From assembly GCF_030815985.1 (NCBI RefSeq), contig NZ_JAUSXM010000001.1:5270001-5334000 (forward strand): a stretch of 64,000 nucleotides of DNA, given 5' to 3'. The notes beneath the pieces are model-generated. The model saw only the letters and a list, made by a program, of their open reading frames with translations. It was not told the DNA's origin and searched no databases. Positions 36,585-46,511 of the stretch are shown one piece after another (position 1 is the stretch's first letter; each line of letters starts with the position of its first letter). Origin of the DNA: Paenibacillus sp. W2I17 (lineage in GTDB: Bacteria; Bacillota; Bacilli; Paenibacillales; Paenibacillaceae). The position numbers were made by a program, and so were the translations under genes.

Positions 36585-36697
36585 GGCAGAAATGACCTGT
36601 AGAAGCGAAGCGTTCGCCTTTATCCCCGGATTTAACCCTCTGAGAAGAGAGTTTAAAAGAAATCAGGGGATAACAGCGATCGAAAGGACATTCTGGC
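36585..36697 (+). repeat. Structured dispersed repeat, copy A (upstream of secA)
   Basis: About 113 nt. Outer helix CAGAAATGACCT (from 36587) with AGGACATTCTG (36685-36695). Small hairpin GCGAAGCGTTCGC (36605-36617). Main helix TTATCCCC (36620-36627) with GGGGATAA (36666-36673), topped by an apical hairpin AACCCTCT/AGAGAGTT. The conserved single-stranded CAGCGATC follows. It lies about 140 bases upstream of the secA start. Confidence 0.8.
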
Positions 36698-36839
36698 AAC
36701 TGAGTTGATGAAGTGTAACCTTCATTAAGCTCAAATCATATTGTTTGTCACCCCCGGGCAAGTGGATACAACATCCATCCGATGGTGTCGCGTGGCGGCA
36801 ACAGGGGGTCTATTCTGTTTTGCACGAAAGGGGTATACC

Positions 36840-39344
36840 ATGCTAGGACTTGTCAAAAAGATCTTCGGCGACATGAATGAACGTGATGTTAAACGTCTGA
36901 TGAAGACGGTCGATGTGATCAATAAACTGGAACCACAATTTCAGGCGTTGTCTGATGAACAACTGAAAGGTAAAACGGACGAATACCGTGCTCGTATTGA
37001 AAAGGGAGAAACAACAGATGAGCTTCTTCCAGAGGCATTTGCAACCGTACGTGAGGCATCACGTCGTGTGCTGGGCAAACGTCACTACGATGTACAGATG
37101 CTGGGCGGTATCGCTCTGCATGAAGGCCGTATTTCCGAGATGAAAACGGGTGAAGGTAAAACGCTGGTAGGAACACTTCCGGTATATCTGAACGCGTTGA
37201 TGTCCAAAGGTGTACACGTGGTCACGGTCAATGACTATTTGGCACAACGGGATAGCCAGGAAATGGGACAAATCTATGAATTCATGGGCATGTCGGTAGG
37301 GGTTAACCTGAGCGGTATGGACCATGCTTTGAAACAACATGCGTATGCATGTGATATTACGTACGGAACGAACAACGAGTTTGGATTTGACTATCTGCGT
37401 GACAACATGGTGCTATACAAAGAGCAAATGGTACAACGTCCATTGTTCTTCTGTATCATTGATGAAGTGGACTCCATCCTGGTCGATGAGGCGCGTACGC
37501 CACTCATTATCTCTGGACAAGCTCAGAAGTCGACGGATATGTACTATGCAGCAGATCGTTTTGTGAAACGTTTGGTGCCGGAAGAAGACTTTACGGTAGA
37601 CATTAAGGTGAAATCCGTAGCGTTGACTGAGGCGGGCGTGGCAAAAGCAGAGAAAGCATTTGGTATCGAGAACTTGTATGATCATGCCAATGTAACTCTC
37701 AACCATCACATTGTACAGGGCTTGAAAGCTAATGCAATCATGCGTCGTGACGTGGATTATGTTGTCAGTGATGAGGAAGTCATGATCGTTGATGAATTCA
37801 CAGGTCGTCTGATGTCTGGACGTCGTTACAGTGATGGATTGCATCAGGCGATTGAAGCCAAAGAAGGCATTGAAGTACAAAACGAAAGCATGACGCTTGC
37901 TACGATTACCTTCCAGAACTATTTCCGGATGTACCGTAAACTTGCGGGTATGACGGGTACAGCGAAAACCGAGGAAGAAGAGTTTAAAAAAATCTACGGT
38001 CTCGAAGTACTGCAAATTCCAACCAACCGTCCAAACAAACGCGATGACATGGCAGATGTCGTGTATAAAAGCATCGATGGCAAGTTCAATGCCGTCGTAG
38101 AAGAGATCGTGGCACGCCACAGTAAGAACCAGCCGGTTCTGGTAGGTACAGTATCCATCGAGAACTCGGAGCGCCTGTCTGACATGCTGAAACGCCGTGG
38201 TGTAAAACACCAGGTACTGAACGCCAAGTACCATGCGGAAGAAGCAGAGATCATCTCAGGAGCTGGTCAAGCGGGTGCAGTAACGATTGCAACCAACATG
38301 GCTGGACGGGGTACAGATATTATCTTGGGTGAAGGTGTAGCTGAAGTAGGCGGCCTTCATATCATCGGTACAGAGCGTCACGAATCACGCCGGATTGATA
38401 ATCAGCTGCGTGGTCGTGCGGGACGTCAAGGTGACCCGGGTTCAACACAATTCTACCTGTCACTGGGTGATGAATTGATGAGACGTTTCGGTGCAGACAA
38501 TGTATTGAACATGATGGAGCGCCTTGGTTTTGAAGAAGACCAACCGATTGAGAGCCGAATGATTACCCGTGCAGTAGAATCAGCGCAGAAGCGTGTTGAA
38601 GGTAACAACTTTGACGTACGTAAAATCGTCCTCCAATATGATGATGTTATGAACCAACAACGTGAAATTATATATAAACAGCGCCGCGAGGTACTGGAGT
38701 CCGAAAATATCAAACAGATCGTTATGGATATGATCAAACCTTCCATTGAACGTATCGTTGAAGCACATTGTAGTGACGATATCCCGGAAAACTGGGAGCT
38801 TCAGGAAGTTGCTGATTACATGAACAGCAAATTGCTGGACGATGGTTCCATAACTAAAGATGATCTGTGGGGCAAGGAAGCAGAAGAGATTATCGAGTTC
38901 CTGTTTACGAAAGTTCAGAACAAGTACAATGCACGTGAAGAGCGAATTGGCGAAGAGATGGTTCGTGAGTTCGAGAAAGTCGTTGTGCTCCGTGCAGTAG
39001 ACAGCAAGTGGATGGATCATATTGATGCAATGGATCAATTGCGTCAAGGTATCCACCTTCGCGCCTACGGTGGTACAGATCCACTGCGTGAATACCAGTT
39101 CGAAGGCTTCGAGATGTTCCATCAGATGATCGCTTCGATTCAGGAAGAAGTAGCGACATATGTGATGAGAGCACAGATCGAGAGCAATCAGGAGCGTCAA
39201 GCGGTTGTTGAGGAAAGCCAGATCTCGACAAGCGGTGAGCCTGCTGAGAAACGTCCAGTGAAGGTTTCTGACCAAATCGGACGTAACGATCCATGTCCAT
39301 GCGGTAGTGGCAAGAAGTTCAAACACTGCCACGGTCAAGAGTAG
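36840..39344 (+). CDS. secA: Preprotein translocase ATPase SecA
   Basis: 834 residues. ATP-driven motor that pushes unfolded preproteins through SecYEG, including the SLH and other secreted proteins of this window. Walker A MKTGEGKT at 101-108; Walker B/DEAD box [16 protein letters not shown] near 208; motif III-VI helicase region with [10 protein letters not shown] and [13 protein letters not shown]. The C-terminus has the zinc-binding SEC-C motif ([16 protein letters not shown]). The start at ATG 36840 has GAAAGGGG upstream; the in-frame extension to 36741 is not conserved. The length is close to the 841 of B. subtilis. Confidence 0.98.
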   Translation: MLGLVKKIFGDMNERDVKRLMKTVDVINKLEPQFQALSDEQLKGKTDEYRARIEKGETTDELLPEAFATVREASRRVLGKRHYDVQMLGGIALHEGRISEMKTGEGKTLVGTLPVYLNALMSKGVHVVTVNDYLAQRDSQEMGQIYEFMGMSVGVNLSGMDHALKQHAYACDITYGTNNEFGFDYLRDNMVLYKEQMVQRPLFFCIIDEVDSILVDEARTPLIISGQAQKSTDMYYAADRFVKRLVPEEDFTVDIKVKSVALTEAGVAKAEKAFGIENLYDHANVTLNHHIVQGLKANAIMRRDVDYVVSDEEVMIVDEFTGRLMSGRRYSDGLHQAIEAKEGIEVQNESMTLATITFQNYFRMYRKLAGMTGTAKTEEEEFKKIYGLEVLQIPTNRPNKRDDMADVVYKSIDGKFNAVVEEIVARHSKNQPVLVGTVSIENSERLSDMLKRRGVKHQVLNAKYHAEEAEIISGAGQAGAVTIATNMAGRGTDIILGEGVAEVGGLHIIGTERHESRRIDNQLRGRAGRQGDPGSTQFYLSLGDELMRRFGADNVLNMMERLGFEEDQPIESRMITRAVESAQKRVEGNNFDVRKIVLQYDDVMNQQREIIYKQRREVLESENIKQIVMDMIKPSIERIVEAHCSDDIPENWELQEVADYMNSKLLDDGSITKDDLWGKEAEEIIEFLFTKVQNKYNAREERIGEEMVREFEKVVVLRAVDSKWMDHIDAMDQLRQGIHLRAYGGTDPLREYQFEGFEMFHQMIASIQEEVATYVMRAQIESNQERQAVVEESQISTSGEPAEKRPVKVSDQIGRNDPCPCGSGKKFKHCHGQE

Positions 39345-39345
39345 C

Positions 39346-39378
39346 GCGATCGGAAGATGCTACTGTAATCGGAGTGCA
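39346..39378 (+). repeat. 3' half copy of the structured repeat
   Basis: GCGATCGGAAGATG...CTGTAATCGGAGTGC, just after the secA stop, resembles the 3' part and right flank of copy B (GCGATCGGAAGG...CTGTCATTGGAGTGC). The 5' part is missing. Confidence 0.5.
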
Positions 39379-39629
39379 GGTGTAACATTTACTAGGTCAA
39401 CTTATATAGCATGACATGAACGGCTCCTCGCAGCCGGGTATTCCATAGGATGAAGTGAAGGATGCAAAACAGATTAATGGTGCATAGTTATAATAATATG
39501 ACCATGATCACGGAGAAGAGATATACTGATACACCAGTAATCTCAACACCGGTTTGGCGCATCGGATACTTGATCTGGAGGAATGCCCTGGATGCGGGGA
39601 GCTTATCTTAATGAAAAGAGGAATTGCAC

Positions 39630-40743
39630 ATGATCGATCCAAATGTGAAGCATGACCTGCGTGAAATAGGCAAGAAACTAACAAACCTTAGGGGGTCTCT
39701 TTGACTTAGATCTGAAGCAAGAGATGATCGGCAACTTCGAAGTGAAGATGTCTGCCCCGGATTTCTGGGATGACAGTGACAAGGCACAATCCGTAATCGC
39801 TGAGTTAAACGCGGTAAAGGGATCTGTAGATCAATACACCAAACTTCAACAAGATTATGATGATGCGGTGATGATGATTGAGCTGGCGGACGAAGAAGGC
39901 GACGAAGACCTCGCATCCGAGATTGGTAACAGTATTACAGCGATCGTGAACAAAGTCGCAGAGTTCGAACTTCAGCTTCTGCTGAATCAACCATATGACA
40001 AGATGAATGCGATTCTGGAGCTTCACCCGGGTGCGGGTGGTACCGAGTCCCAAGATTGGGGACAGATGCTGCTCCGGATGTACACACGTTGGTCCGAGAA
40101 GCGTGGCTTCAAGGTTGAGGTATTGGATTATCTGCCAGGTGATGAGGCTGGGATCAAGAGTGTTACGTTGTCGATTAAGGGACATAACGCTTATGGATAT
40201 CTGAAAGCCGAGAAGGGTGTACACCGACTGGTGCGGATCTCTCCTTTTGACTCATCGGGCCGTAGACATACGTCCTTCGTATCCTGTGATGTGGTACCGG
40301 AGATTGATGATACGATTGAATTGGACATTCGCACAGAGGATCTCAAGATCGATACGTACCGGGCAAGTGGCGCGGGTGGACAACATATTAATACCACCGA
40401 CTCTGCCGTACGGATTACTCACCTTCCGACAGGTGTAGTTGTAACGTGTCAGAATGAGCGTTCACAGATCAAGAACCGTGAGCGAGCGATGACGATGCTC
40501 CGTTCGAAATTGTATGAGCGTAAAATTGAAGAGCAAAAACAACAGCTGGATGAAATCCGAGGAGATCAATCGGATATTTCATGGGGTAGCCAGATTCGCT
40601 CCTATGTGTTCCATCCCTATAGTATGGTAAAGGATCACCGTACAAGCGTAGAGACTGGAAATACAGGAGCAGTAATGGACGGCGACCTCGATGCATTCAT
40701 CGATGGTTATTTGCGTAGCCAGATTAAAGTAGAAACCGATTAA
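39630..40743 (+). CDS. prfB: Peptide chain release factor 2 (programmed +1 frameshift)
   Basis: Recognises UGA and UAA stop codons. It is encoded in two frames: 24 codons from ATG 39630 to TGA 39702-39704, then +1 into the frame starting at 39703, 370 residues in all. The frameshift signal AGGGGGTCTCTTTGAC (39690-39705) is the classical one, with an internal Shine-Dalgarno-like AGGGGG, slippery CTT and TGA followed by C. The main part has the RF2-type SPF tripeptide ([16 protein letters not shown]) and the catalytic GGQ ([20 protein letters not shown]). AAGAGGA precedes the ATG. Low RF2 stalls at TGA and so favours its own synthesis. Confidence 0.97.
39690..39705 (+). promoter_or_regulatory. 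RF2 programmed frameshift site
   Basis: AGGGGGTCTCTTTGAC: Shine-Dalgarno-like stimulator three bases before the CTT slippery codon, then TGA-C. It is almost base-for-base the E. coli prfB site. Confidence 0.95.
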
Positions 40744-40747
40744 TATA

Positions 40748-40805
40748 AGTTCCTGTATGGACCCATACGTGTAGGCGTATGCTGGTGTGTACAGGAGCTT
40801 TTTTT
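40748..40805 (+). terminator. Rho-independent terminator of prfB
   Basis: AGTTCCTGTA (40748-40757) pairs with TACAGGAGCT (40790-40799), with an inner ATACG/CGTAT helix and a T-run. Confidence 0.85.
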
Positions 40806-40836
40806 GAGTTTACAGACAAAAGGAGAGCAAGATGAT

Positions 40837-41745
40837 ATGCAACAACGATCACAACTTCACAATAATCGCAAAAAGAGGATAACTAGCCTCATTCCACTCA
40901 ATGGTCCATGGAGGAACGTGGTGGATACGGTATCCATCATTGTAGGTTCGTTTTTAATCGCAGTGGCCTTTAATTTATTTTTATTACCGAATCAGATCGC
41001 TTCGGGTGGGGTGTCAGGCTTATCAATTCTGGGCAAGGAGTGGCTCAATCTGGAGCCGGCATACACCCAATGGGCAATTAACATTCCACTTCTGATTGCG
41101 GGTTTCCTGCTCATTGGCAAGCAGTATGGTGTTCGCTCAGTACTGGGAAGTATTGTCCTGCCACTGTTAGTCTATCTTACGAAGGATTGGGCGATTCCAA
41201 CAACGAATCCACTCCTTGGTTCACTGTATGGTGGAATTGGCGTTGGCCTGGGGATCGGAATTGTATACCGGGGTAGAGGATCAACAGGCGGCATGAGCAT
41301 TCTTGCCAGAATCGTGCAGAAGTACAGTGGACTCAGTTACTCTCTCTGTGTTGTGATTATGGATGCCACGGTTATTATTATGGCTGCTTTTGTATTGTCA
41401 TTGGAACAGTCTCTCTATGCGTTGATTGGGTTGTATGTTACCGGTAAAGTGATCGATGCCGTCGAGATGGGGTTGGGCTTCTCCAAGGTAGCATATATTA
41501 TCTCCAACCAGACGGAAGCGATTAGCAAAGTGATTCTGGATGACTTGGATCGCGGATTAACGAAGCTGGAAGCCAAAGGTGGTTACACTGACGATCAACG
41601 TACAGTACTAATGGTAGTGGTTGGGCAAAATGAGGTGCCAAGACTCAAAGCGTTGATCCGGTCTGTGGACCCGGGGGCTTTTGTCATTATCAGTAACGCG
41701 CATGAAGTGCTCGGCGAAGGTTTTAAGCGGGGAGAACATGTGTGA
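40837..41745 (+). CDS. YitT/YvjA family membrane protein (DUF161, DUF2179)
   Basis: 302 residues. ATG 40837 with AAAGGAGA upstream; the frame runs back to 40804 inside the prfB terminator. Five to six membrane segments (VDTVSIIVGSFLIAVAFNLFLLP; INIPLLIAGFLLIG; SIVLPLLVYL; YGGIGVGLGIGIVYRG; IIMAAFVLSL) with the conserved SGGVSGLSIL and GRGSTGGMSILA, then a cytosolic DUF2179 domain (GGYTDDQRTVLMVVVGQNEVPRLKALIRSVDPGAFVIISNAHEVLGEGF). Transport substrate unknown. Its place right after prfB matches B. subtilis yvjA. Confidence 0.9.
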   Translation: MQQRSQLHNNRKKRITSLIPLNGPWRNVVDTVSIIVGSFLIAVAFNLFLLPNQIASGGVSGLSILGKEWLNLEPAYTQWAINIPLLIAGFLLIGKQYGVRSVLGSIVLPLLVYLTKDWAIPTTNPLLGSLYGGIGVGLGIGIVYRGRGSTGGMSILARIVQKYSGLSYSLCVVIMDATVIIMAAFVLSLEQSLYALIGLYVTGKVIDAVEMGLGFSKVAYIISNQTEAISKVILDDLDRGLTKLEAKGGYTDDQRTVLMVVVGQNEVPRLKALIRSVDPGAFVIISNAHEVLGEGFKRGEHV

Positions 41746-41810
41746 ACGGTGTGAAAAATAGCGAGTGAACCATATAGGCTTAATAAGTTTGGGAGTTCAA
41801 AACAAGAAAA

Positions 41811-41862
41811 AAACAGGCATATCCTTCTCCGAAATGACGGGAGAGGATATGCCTGTTTTTTT
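41811..41862. terminator. Bidirectional terminator between the YitT gene and cls
   Basis: AAACAGGCATATCC (41811-41824) pairs with GGATATGCCTGTTT (about 41845-41858), with A-run on one side and T-run on the other. It can serve the YitT-family gene on the plus strand and cls on the minus strand. Confidence 0.85.
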
Positions 41863-41905
41863 TACTATTACTATAATTTCGACTAAACATCACGATAACG
41901 GAGAG

Positions 41906-41978
41906 GACAGAAATAGCCTGAAGAAGCGAAGCGTTCGCCTTTATCCTGGGGATAACAGCGATCGGAAGGGATTCTGTC
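41906..41978 (+). repeat. Structured dispersed repeat, copy B (minimal form)
   Basis: 73 nt, the shortest complete copy. Outer helix GACAGAA (41906-41912) with TTCTGTC (41972-41978), hairpin AAGCGAAGCGTTCGCCTT, and a main helix cut down to TTATCC (41941-41946) with GGATAA (41950-41955) and a 3-base loop. It lies just past the bidirectional terminator and 15 bases before the cls stop on the other strand. Confidence 0.8.
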
Positions 41979-41993
41979 ATTGGAGTGCCACCG

Positions 41994-43442
41994 CTACAGA
42001 ATCGGAGACAACAGACGGGAAATCGCTTCTTTGAAGCGGATAATCAGACTACGTTTTTGGTATTCATCAAGCGTCATTTCCCGCGATACATGCAGGTCGT
42101 GCTCAAAGGTTTGTACAAGTGCTGTCGCAATCGCTTCATCATACATAAAAGCATTAACCTCAAAGTTTAACCGGAAACTGCGGTAGTCAATATTGGCGGT
42201 TCCCACGGATGCAACCAAACTGTCAATGATAAGTGTTTTGGCATGAATGAAGCCATTATCATATATAAATACTTTGGCGCCCACCTTCAACAACTCACCA
42301 ATATAAGATAGCGTAGCCCAATATACAAAGGCATGATCGGGTTTATTTGGAATCATGATACGAACATCTATGCCGGACAGACACGCGAGACGAATAGCTT
42401 CGAATACACTGGCATCCGGGATAAAATAAGGCGTTTGAATCAGAATCGATTGTTTGGCACCATTAATCATCTTGAGATAACTGTTCTTGATATGTTCAGT
42501 CTCTGCATCCGGTCCACTGGAGACAATCTGCATGGCAATCTTTCCAGTGCCCTCGATATGAGGGAAATGCGCCGGAACGTAAGGTGTGTCGTGTTGTTTG
42601 GACGCTTCATTCCAATCCAGAAGGAAACGGGTCTGCAGCGCATGAACGGCATTCCCCTGAATACGCAGATGTGTGTCGCGCCAGTAACCAAATTTCGAGT
42701 TTAAGCCAAGATACTCATCTCCGACGTTAAATCCGCCCGTGTACCCGAGGTTACCATCAATGATGACAATTTTACGGTGGTTCCGGTAGTTCATACGCAA
42801 GTTGATCAGACTGAATTTGGAGGGGAAAAAGACTTCAACCAAACCGCCTGCTTCGCGCAATTCTTTGAAAAAACGTTTTGATACCCGCCGTGATCCGAGC
42901 GCGTCATACAGTAAACGAACTTTGATGCCTTCCCGCGCTTTGCGGATGAGTGCATCCCGGATTCTTTTGCCCAGACGGTCGCCTCTATAGATGTAGTATT
43001 GTACGTGTACGTGATCCTGAGCCGCTTCGATGTCATCCAAGAGCCGCTGGAACTTGTCTGTTCCGTCCGTAATGATCTCAACCGCATTATCCTCCGTTAA
43101 CAGAGCACCGTTCTGCTTCAGGTTCATATAAATCATGTCCTGGCTACTCTCGGTTGCTTGGTTGCGGAAAGGGGCGCGGTTATCGTGCAACTGTGTGAGC
43201 TGGGCTTCAATACGTTCCTCTAGCCCGAGCTTCTTACGTTCCTTCCACTGGAAAAGCCGGTATCGGGTCAGATTCTGACCGGTTAAAAGATAAAGTACAA
43301 ACCCAAACACCGGAATAAAGTTCAAGACGAGCAGCCAAGCCCAGGAAGCGCTGGCATCCTTCCGTTCGAAGAAAACGACTGCTGCCGCAAAAATAATATT
43401 CAGGCCCAGGAGTACAATAAGTAAAATGGATTCGATATGCAC
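41994..43442 (-). CDS. cls: Cardiolipin synthase
   Basis: 482 residues, minus strand, GTG start at 43442 with GGGGGA upstream. Makes cardiolipin by joining two phosphatidylglycerols in the membrane. Two N-terminal membrane helices (ILLIVLLGLNIIFAAAVVFF; WAWLLVLNFIPVFGFVLYLL) are followed by two phospholipase D motifs: HRKIVIIDGNLGYTGGFN near 225 and HAKTLIIDSLVASVGTANID near 405. The length is typical. It is transcribed towards the YitT-family gene and shares its terminator. Confidence 0.96.
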   Translation of the reverse strand: MHIESILLIVLLGLNIIFAAAVVFFERKDASASWAWLLVLNFIPVFGFVLYLLTGQNLTRYRLFQWKERKKLGLEERIEAQLTQLHDNRAPFRNQATESSQDMIYMNLKQNGALLTEDNAVEIITDGTDKFQRLLDDIEAAQDHVHVQYYIYRGDRLGKRIRDALIRKAREGIKVRLLYDALGSRRVSKRFFKELREAGGLVEVFFPSKFSLINLRMNYRNHRKIVIIDGNLGYTGGFNVGDEYLGLNSKFGYWRDTHLRIQGNAVHALQTRFLLDWNEASKQHDTPYVPAHFPHIEGTGKIAMQIVSSGPDAETEHIKNSYLKMINGAKQSILIQTPYFIPDASVFEAIRLACLSGIDVRIMIPNKPDHAFVYWATLSYIGELLKVGAKVFIYDNGFIHAKTLIIDSLVASVGTANIDYRSFRLNFEVNAFMYDEAIATALVQTFEHDLHVSREMTLDEYQKRSLIIRFKEAISRLLSPIL

Positions 43443-43640
43443 TATAGTCCCCCACGTCTCATAATGACCATCATGAATCTATTCATATGTCCTTGATTAG
43501 CAGGTTAGTTATGAATGAGACCCTGATTGTAATGTTTCCTACTAATACGTATTTTAACAGATGTATACCTATTCGTCCCGGATGTTAAAAAAGATATGTT
43601 CGGATTGGATGGAAATCCATGTGAAATTGATGATAGAGTG

Positions 43641-43669
43641 TTGTATTTATATAACCAGAGTCGTATAAT
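43641..43669 (+). promoter_or_regulatory. Promoter of the arginine cluster
   Basis: TTGTAT (43641-43646), 17 bases, then a perfect TATAAT (43664-43669), giving a leader near 100 nt before argC. An ArgR/AhrC box probably overlaps, since GTATAATAATAC is weakly palindromic, but I cannot assign one with confidence. Confidence 0.6.
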
Positions 43670-43772
43670 AATACACAAATATGCATATAAGCGACGGAAT
43701 TGCTGTGTTCGAGTATCCTTCATGCGAGGGCACAGCACAAGTAGCGCATACATCGAGATTGGGGGAGCGAGA

Positions 43773-44822
43773 GTGAATAATAAATTAAAAGTAGCAATCG
43801 TCGGTTCCACCGGCTACGGCGGGGTGGAGCTGATTCGTTTTTTCCAGAACCATCCGCTGGTTGAAATCACATCGGTGATCTCATCATCGAGCAGTGGTGA
43901 GTCCATCGCAGATGGATTTCCGCATTTGACGGACGTGATTCACAGGCCACTCGACGGTGTAGATCCGGCTGAAATTGCGAGTCGTGCGGATCTGGTATTC
44001 ACAGCGACCCCGTCCGGCGTAAGTGCCAAGCTCGTACCAAGTCTTCTGGCAGCAGGGCTTAAGGTGATTGACCTTTCTGGCGATTTCAGACTCAAGGATG
44101 GAACAGTGTACGAAGAGTGGTACAAACATCCGGCGCCTTCAGCTGATTTGCTGGAACAAGCGGTATACGGCATGGCTGAGGTGTATGGTGAAGAAGTGAA
44201 GGGACAGAATTTTATTTCAAACCCGGGCTGTTATCCAACGGCTACACTTCTTGGACTGATCCCTGCTGTAGAGGCAGGCTGGATTGATCCTTCTACTATT
44301 ATAATTGATGCCAAATCAGGCGTATCTGGAGCAGGACGCGGAACAAGTCTGACAAACCATTATGCAGAGATGAATGAGAATTTCAAAGCCTATAAACTGA
44401 ATAAACATCAACATATTCCCGAGATCGAACAAGTGCTTGGCAGTATAACGGGAACGCCTGTTACGGTTACCTTCACAACACATCTGGTGCCAATGACACG
44501 TGGAATCATGAGTACGATGTATGCCAGCCTCGTGGGGGGACACAGCGACCGGGAGATCGTAGATTTGTACCGTAAATATTATGAGAACAGACCTTTTGTA
44601 CGTGTACGTGAACCGGGCATCTGGCCTTCTACCAAGGAAGTGTACGGATCCAACTATTGTGATATCGGATTTGCGGTGGATCCTCGCACAGGTCGTTTAA
44701 CGATTATTTCGGTCATCGACAACCTGGTGAAGGGTGCTTCCGGGCAAGCGATTCAAAATATGAACCTGATGATGGGATGGGAGGAGAACCTCGGGCTGAA
44801 CATGACACCGGTATATCCATAA
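43773..44822 (+). CDS. argC: N-acetyl-gamma-glutamyl-phosphate reductase
   Basis: 349 residues. Third step of arginine synthesis: NADPH reduction of N-acetylglutamyl phosphate. The start is GTG 43773, with GGGGGAG (43761-43767); the frame is open back to 43596 across the promoter. The nucleotide-binding motif VGSTGYGGVEL begins at residue 10, and the catalytic Cys153 sits in SNPGCYPTA. First gene of a collinear argC-J-B-D-F-G-H set. A 131-base leader separates it from argJ. Confidence 0.97.
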   Translation: MNNKLKVAIVGSTGYGGVELIRFFQNHPLVEITSVISSSSSGESIADGFPHLTDVIHRPLDGVDPAEIASRADLVFTATPSGVSAKLVPSLLAAGLKVIDLSGDFRLKDGTVYEEWYKHPAPSADLLEQAVYGMAEVYGEEVKGQNFISNPGCYPTATLLGLIPAVEAGWIDPSTIIIDAKSGVSGAGRGTSLTNHYAEMNENFKAYKLNKHQHIPEIEQVLGSITGTPVTVTFTTHLVPMTRGIMSTMYASLVGGHSDREIVDLYRKYYENRPFVRVREPGIWPSTKEVYGSNYCDIGFAVDPRTGRLTIISVIDNLVKGASGQAIQNMNLMMGWEENLGLNMTPVYP

Positions 44823-44953
44823 GGGATTGGAAATCAGGAGGAGCACTGGAACATTCGGTGTAAAAGTGCTCTCTCAGAGTCTTCTAGGGAGAACGGATCA
44901 GGTTAAGCAGGCGGATCATCAGCATATAGCTGAACGCATACGGGGGATATGAT

Positions 44954-46192
44954 ATGGGAACGAATGTGGAGCAACAGACTTTTACCGTGGTAGAGAACGG
45001 AACAATTGTAACCCCTGGGGGATTCACTGCTGGTGGACTTCACTGCGGATTGAAAAAGACATCTCGCAATGACATCGGAGCGATCCGATGTGATATACCA
45101 GCTACAGCTGCTGCTGTATACACAACGAACGTGTTTCAAGCCGCACCACTCAAAGTAACGCGCGAAAGCTTGAGCAATGGACGCCTTCAGGCTGTTATCG
45201 TTAACAGTGGTAATGCCAATGCATGTACAGGGCAACAAGGGGAAGAAGATGCTTATGCGATGCGTTCGGCTGCTGCGCGTGAGTTGGGTGTGGCTGAAGA
45301 GGACGTTGCTGTGGCTTCCACAGGTGTCATTGGTGAATTGCTCAAAATGGATGCTGTACATTCAGGCATTACCGGACTTCCGGCGCATATGGGCAAGGAG
45401 TCGAATGAGGCGGAGCAATTTTCACAAGCGATTCTGACAACGGATTTGGTGAAAAAGGAAGCCTGCGTCTCCGTTATGGTAAACGGCAAGACGGTAACAA
45501 TTGCAGGTGCCGCTAAAGGCTCGGGTATGATTCATCCGAATATGGCGACAATGCTCGCTTTCATGACCTCTGACGCGGTCATTGGTGCAGAAGCGTTGCA
45601 GCGCCTGCTGCGCCAGGCAACGAATCATACATTCAACATGATTACAGTCGATGGGGATACAAGTACAAACGACATGCTGGTAGCTATGTCCAGTGGATAT
45701 GCAGGCAATGAAGAGCTGACCACAGAGCATCCGGATTGGGACGCTTTTGCAGCCGGCTTCACCTATGTATGCCAAGTGTTGGCCAAAGCCATTGCTCGCG
45801 ATGGTGAAGGAGCAACCAAACTGGTCGAGGTAGAAGTTACAGGAGCAGTAAGTGATGAGTCCGCGCAAGCAATCGCGAAAACTGTCATCGGGTCCAGTCT
45901 GGTGAAATCCGCCATGTTTGGCGCTGACGCCAACTGGGGACGGATTATTGCAGCCGTAGGGCGTGCAGGACAACCGGTGAACCCGGATACCGTGGATATC
46001 CGTTTGGGTGAGATCTCCGTACTCGCGCAGTCCCGCCCAGTCGTGTTTGACGAAGAAGTGGCACTGGCGTATTTGCAGACTGATACAGTTCGCATCGTGG
46101 TGGATTTGCACCACGGCGAAGGAACGGCAACAGCCTGGGGCTGTGACCTGACGTATGACTACGTCCGAATTAACGCCGCATACCGCACTTAA
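44954..46192 (+). CDS. argJ: Bifunctional glutamate N-acetyltransferase / amino-acid acetyltransferase
   Basis: 412 residues. Recycles the acetyl group from N-acetylornithine to glutamate and, in bifunctional forms, uses acetyl-CoA as well. It is made as a proenzyme that cleaves itself before the nucleophilic Thr199 in HPNMATMLAF. GGGGGAT lies upstream of ATG 44954. The absence of argA and argE in the cluster agrees with a cyclic pathway. The 320-base gap to argB contains copy C of the structured repeat. Confidence 0.97.
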   Translation: MGTNVEQQTFTVVENGTIVTPGGFTAGGLHCGLKKTSRNDIGAIRCDIPATAAAVYTTNVFQAAPLKVTRESLSNGRLQAVIVNSGNANACTGQQGEEDAYAMRSAAARELGVAEEDVAVASTGVIGELLKMDAVHSGITGLPAHMGKESNEAEQFSQAILTTDLVKKEACVSVMVNGKTVTIAGAAKGSGMIHPNMATMLAFMTSDAVIGAEALQRLLRQATNHTFNMITVDGDTSTNDMLVAMSSGYAGNEELTTEHPDWDAFAAGFTYVCQVLAKAIARDGEGATKLVEVEVTGAVSDESAQAIAKTVIGSSLVKSAMFGADANWGRIIAAVGRAGQPVNPDTVDIRLGEISVLAQSRPVVFDEEVALAYLQTDTVRIVVDLHHGEGTATAWGCDLTYDYVRINAAYRT

Positions 46193-46324
46193 TAAGAATT
46201 AGCATTTATTCTATTGAAGCTAACAGCTTCCCTATGAGAAGCTGTTTCGTAAATATATAGAAAATCTATAAGGATTGAACTTTATTTGGTCTTTGAGATA
46301 ACTGGCGAAGGCAGTGGAGAAGAC

Positions 46325-46428
46325 GGAATCGATTCTGAAGAAGCGAAGCGTTCGCCTTTGTCTCCGGGTTTCCCCTTTAAAAAGGGAATCAAAAAACCTG
46401 GAGACAACAGCGATCAAAAGAACGATCC
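46325..46428 (+). repeat. Structured dispersed repeat, copy C (upstream of argB)
   Basis: 104 nt and the most diverged copy. Outer helix GGAATCGATTCT (46325-46336) with AGAACGATCC (46419-46428), two bulged A. Hairpin GCGAAGCGTTCGC (46343-46355). Main helix TTGTCTCC (46358-46365) with GGAGACAA (46400-46407), apical CCCTTT/AAAGGG. Relative to the other copies the main helix differs at two positions on each side and every change is compensated. Confidence 0.8.
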
Positions 46429-46511
46429 GGATTCGGAACGGTCAGCTACCGAATATGCATCAATTAAGTGTTAAGCCTTTTAGAATATTTGAACGAAAGG
46501 AGCTTGCCCTC

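Noticed and set aside
36618..36680. Similarity of the repeat core (GGGGATAACAG) to a universal segment of 23S rRNA domain V
   Set aside because: The match is only about 11-14 bases, the rest of the element and its pairing differ, and copy C changes the matching bases. Probably chance.
41765..42034. 89-codon open frame after the YitT-family gene
   Set aside because: It runs through a bidirectional terminator and repeat copy B and overlaps the end of cls. No ribosome binding site or conserved sequence.
43600..43772. ArgR/AhrC operator at the argC promoter
   Set aside because: The TATAATAATAC region is AT-rich and loosely palindromic, but does not fit the ARG-box consensus well enough to annotate. 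A weight-matrix scan would decide.
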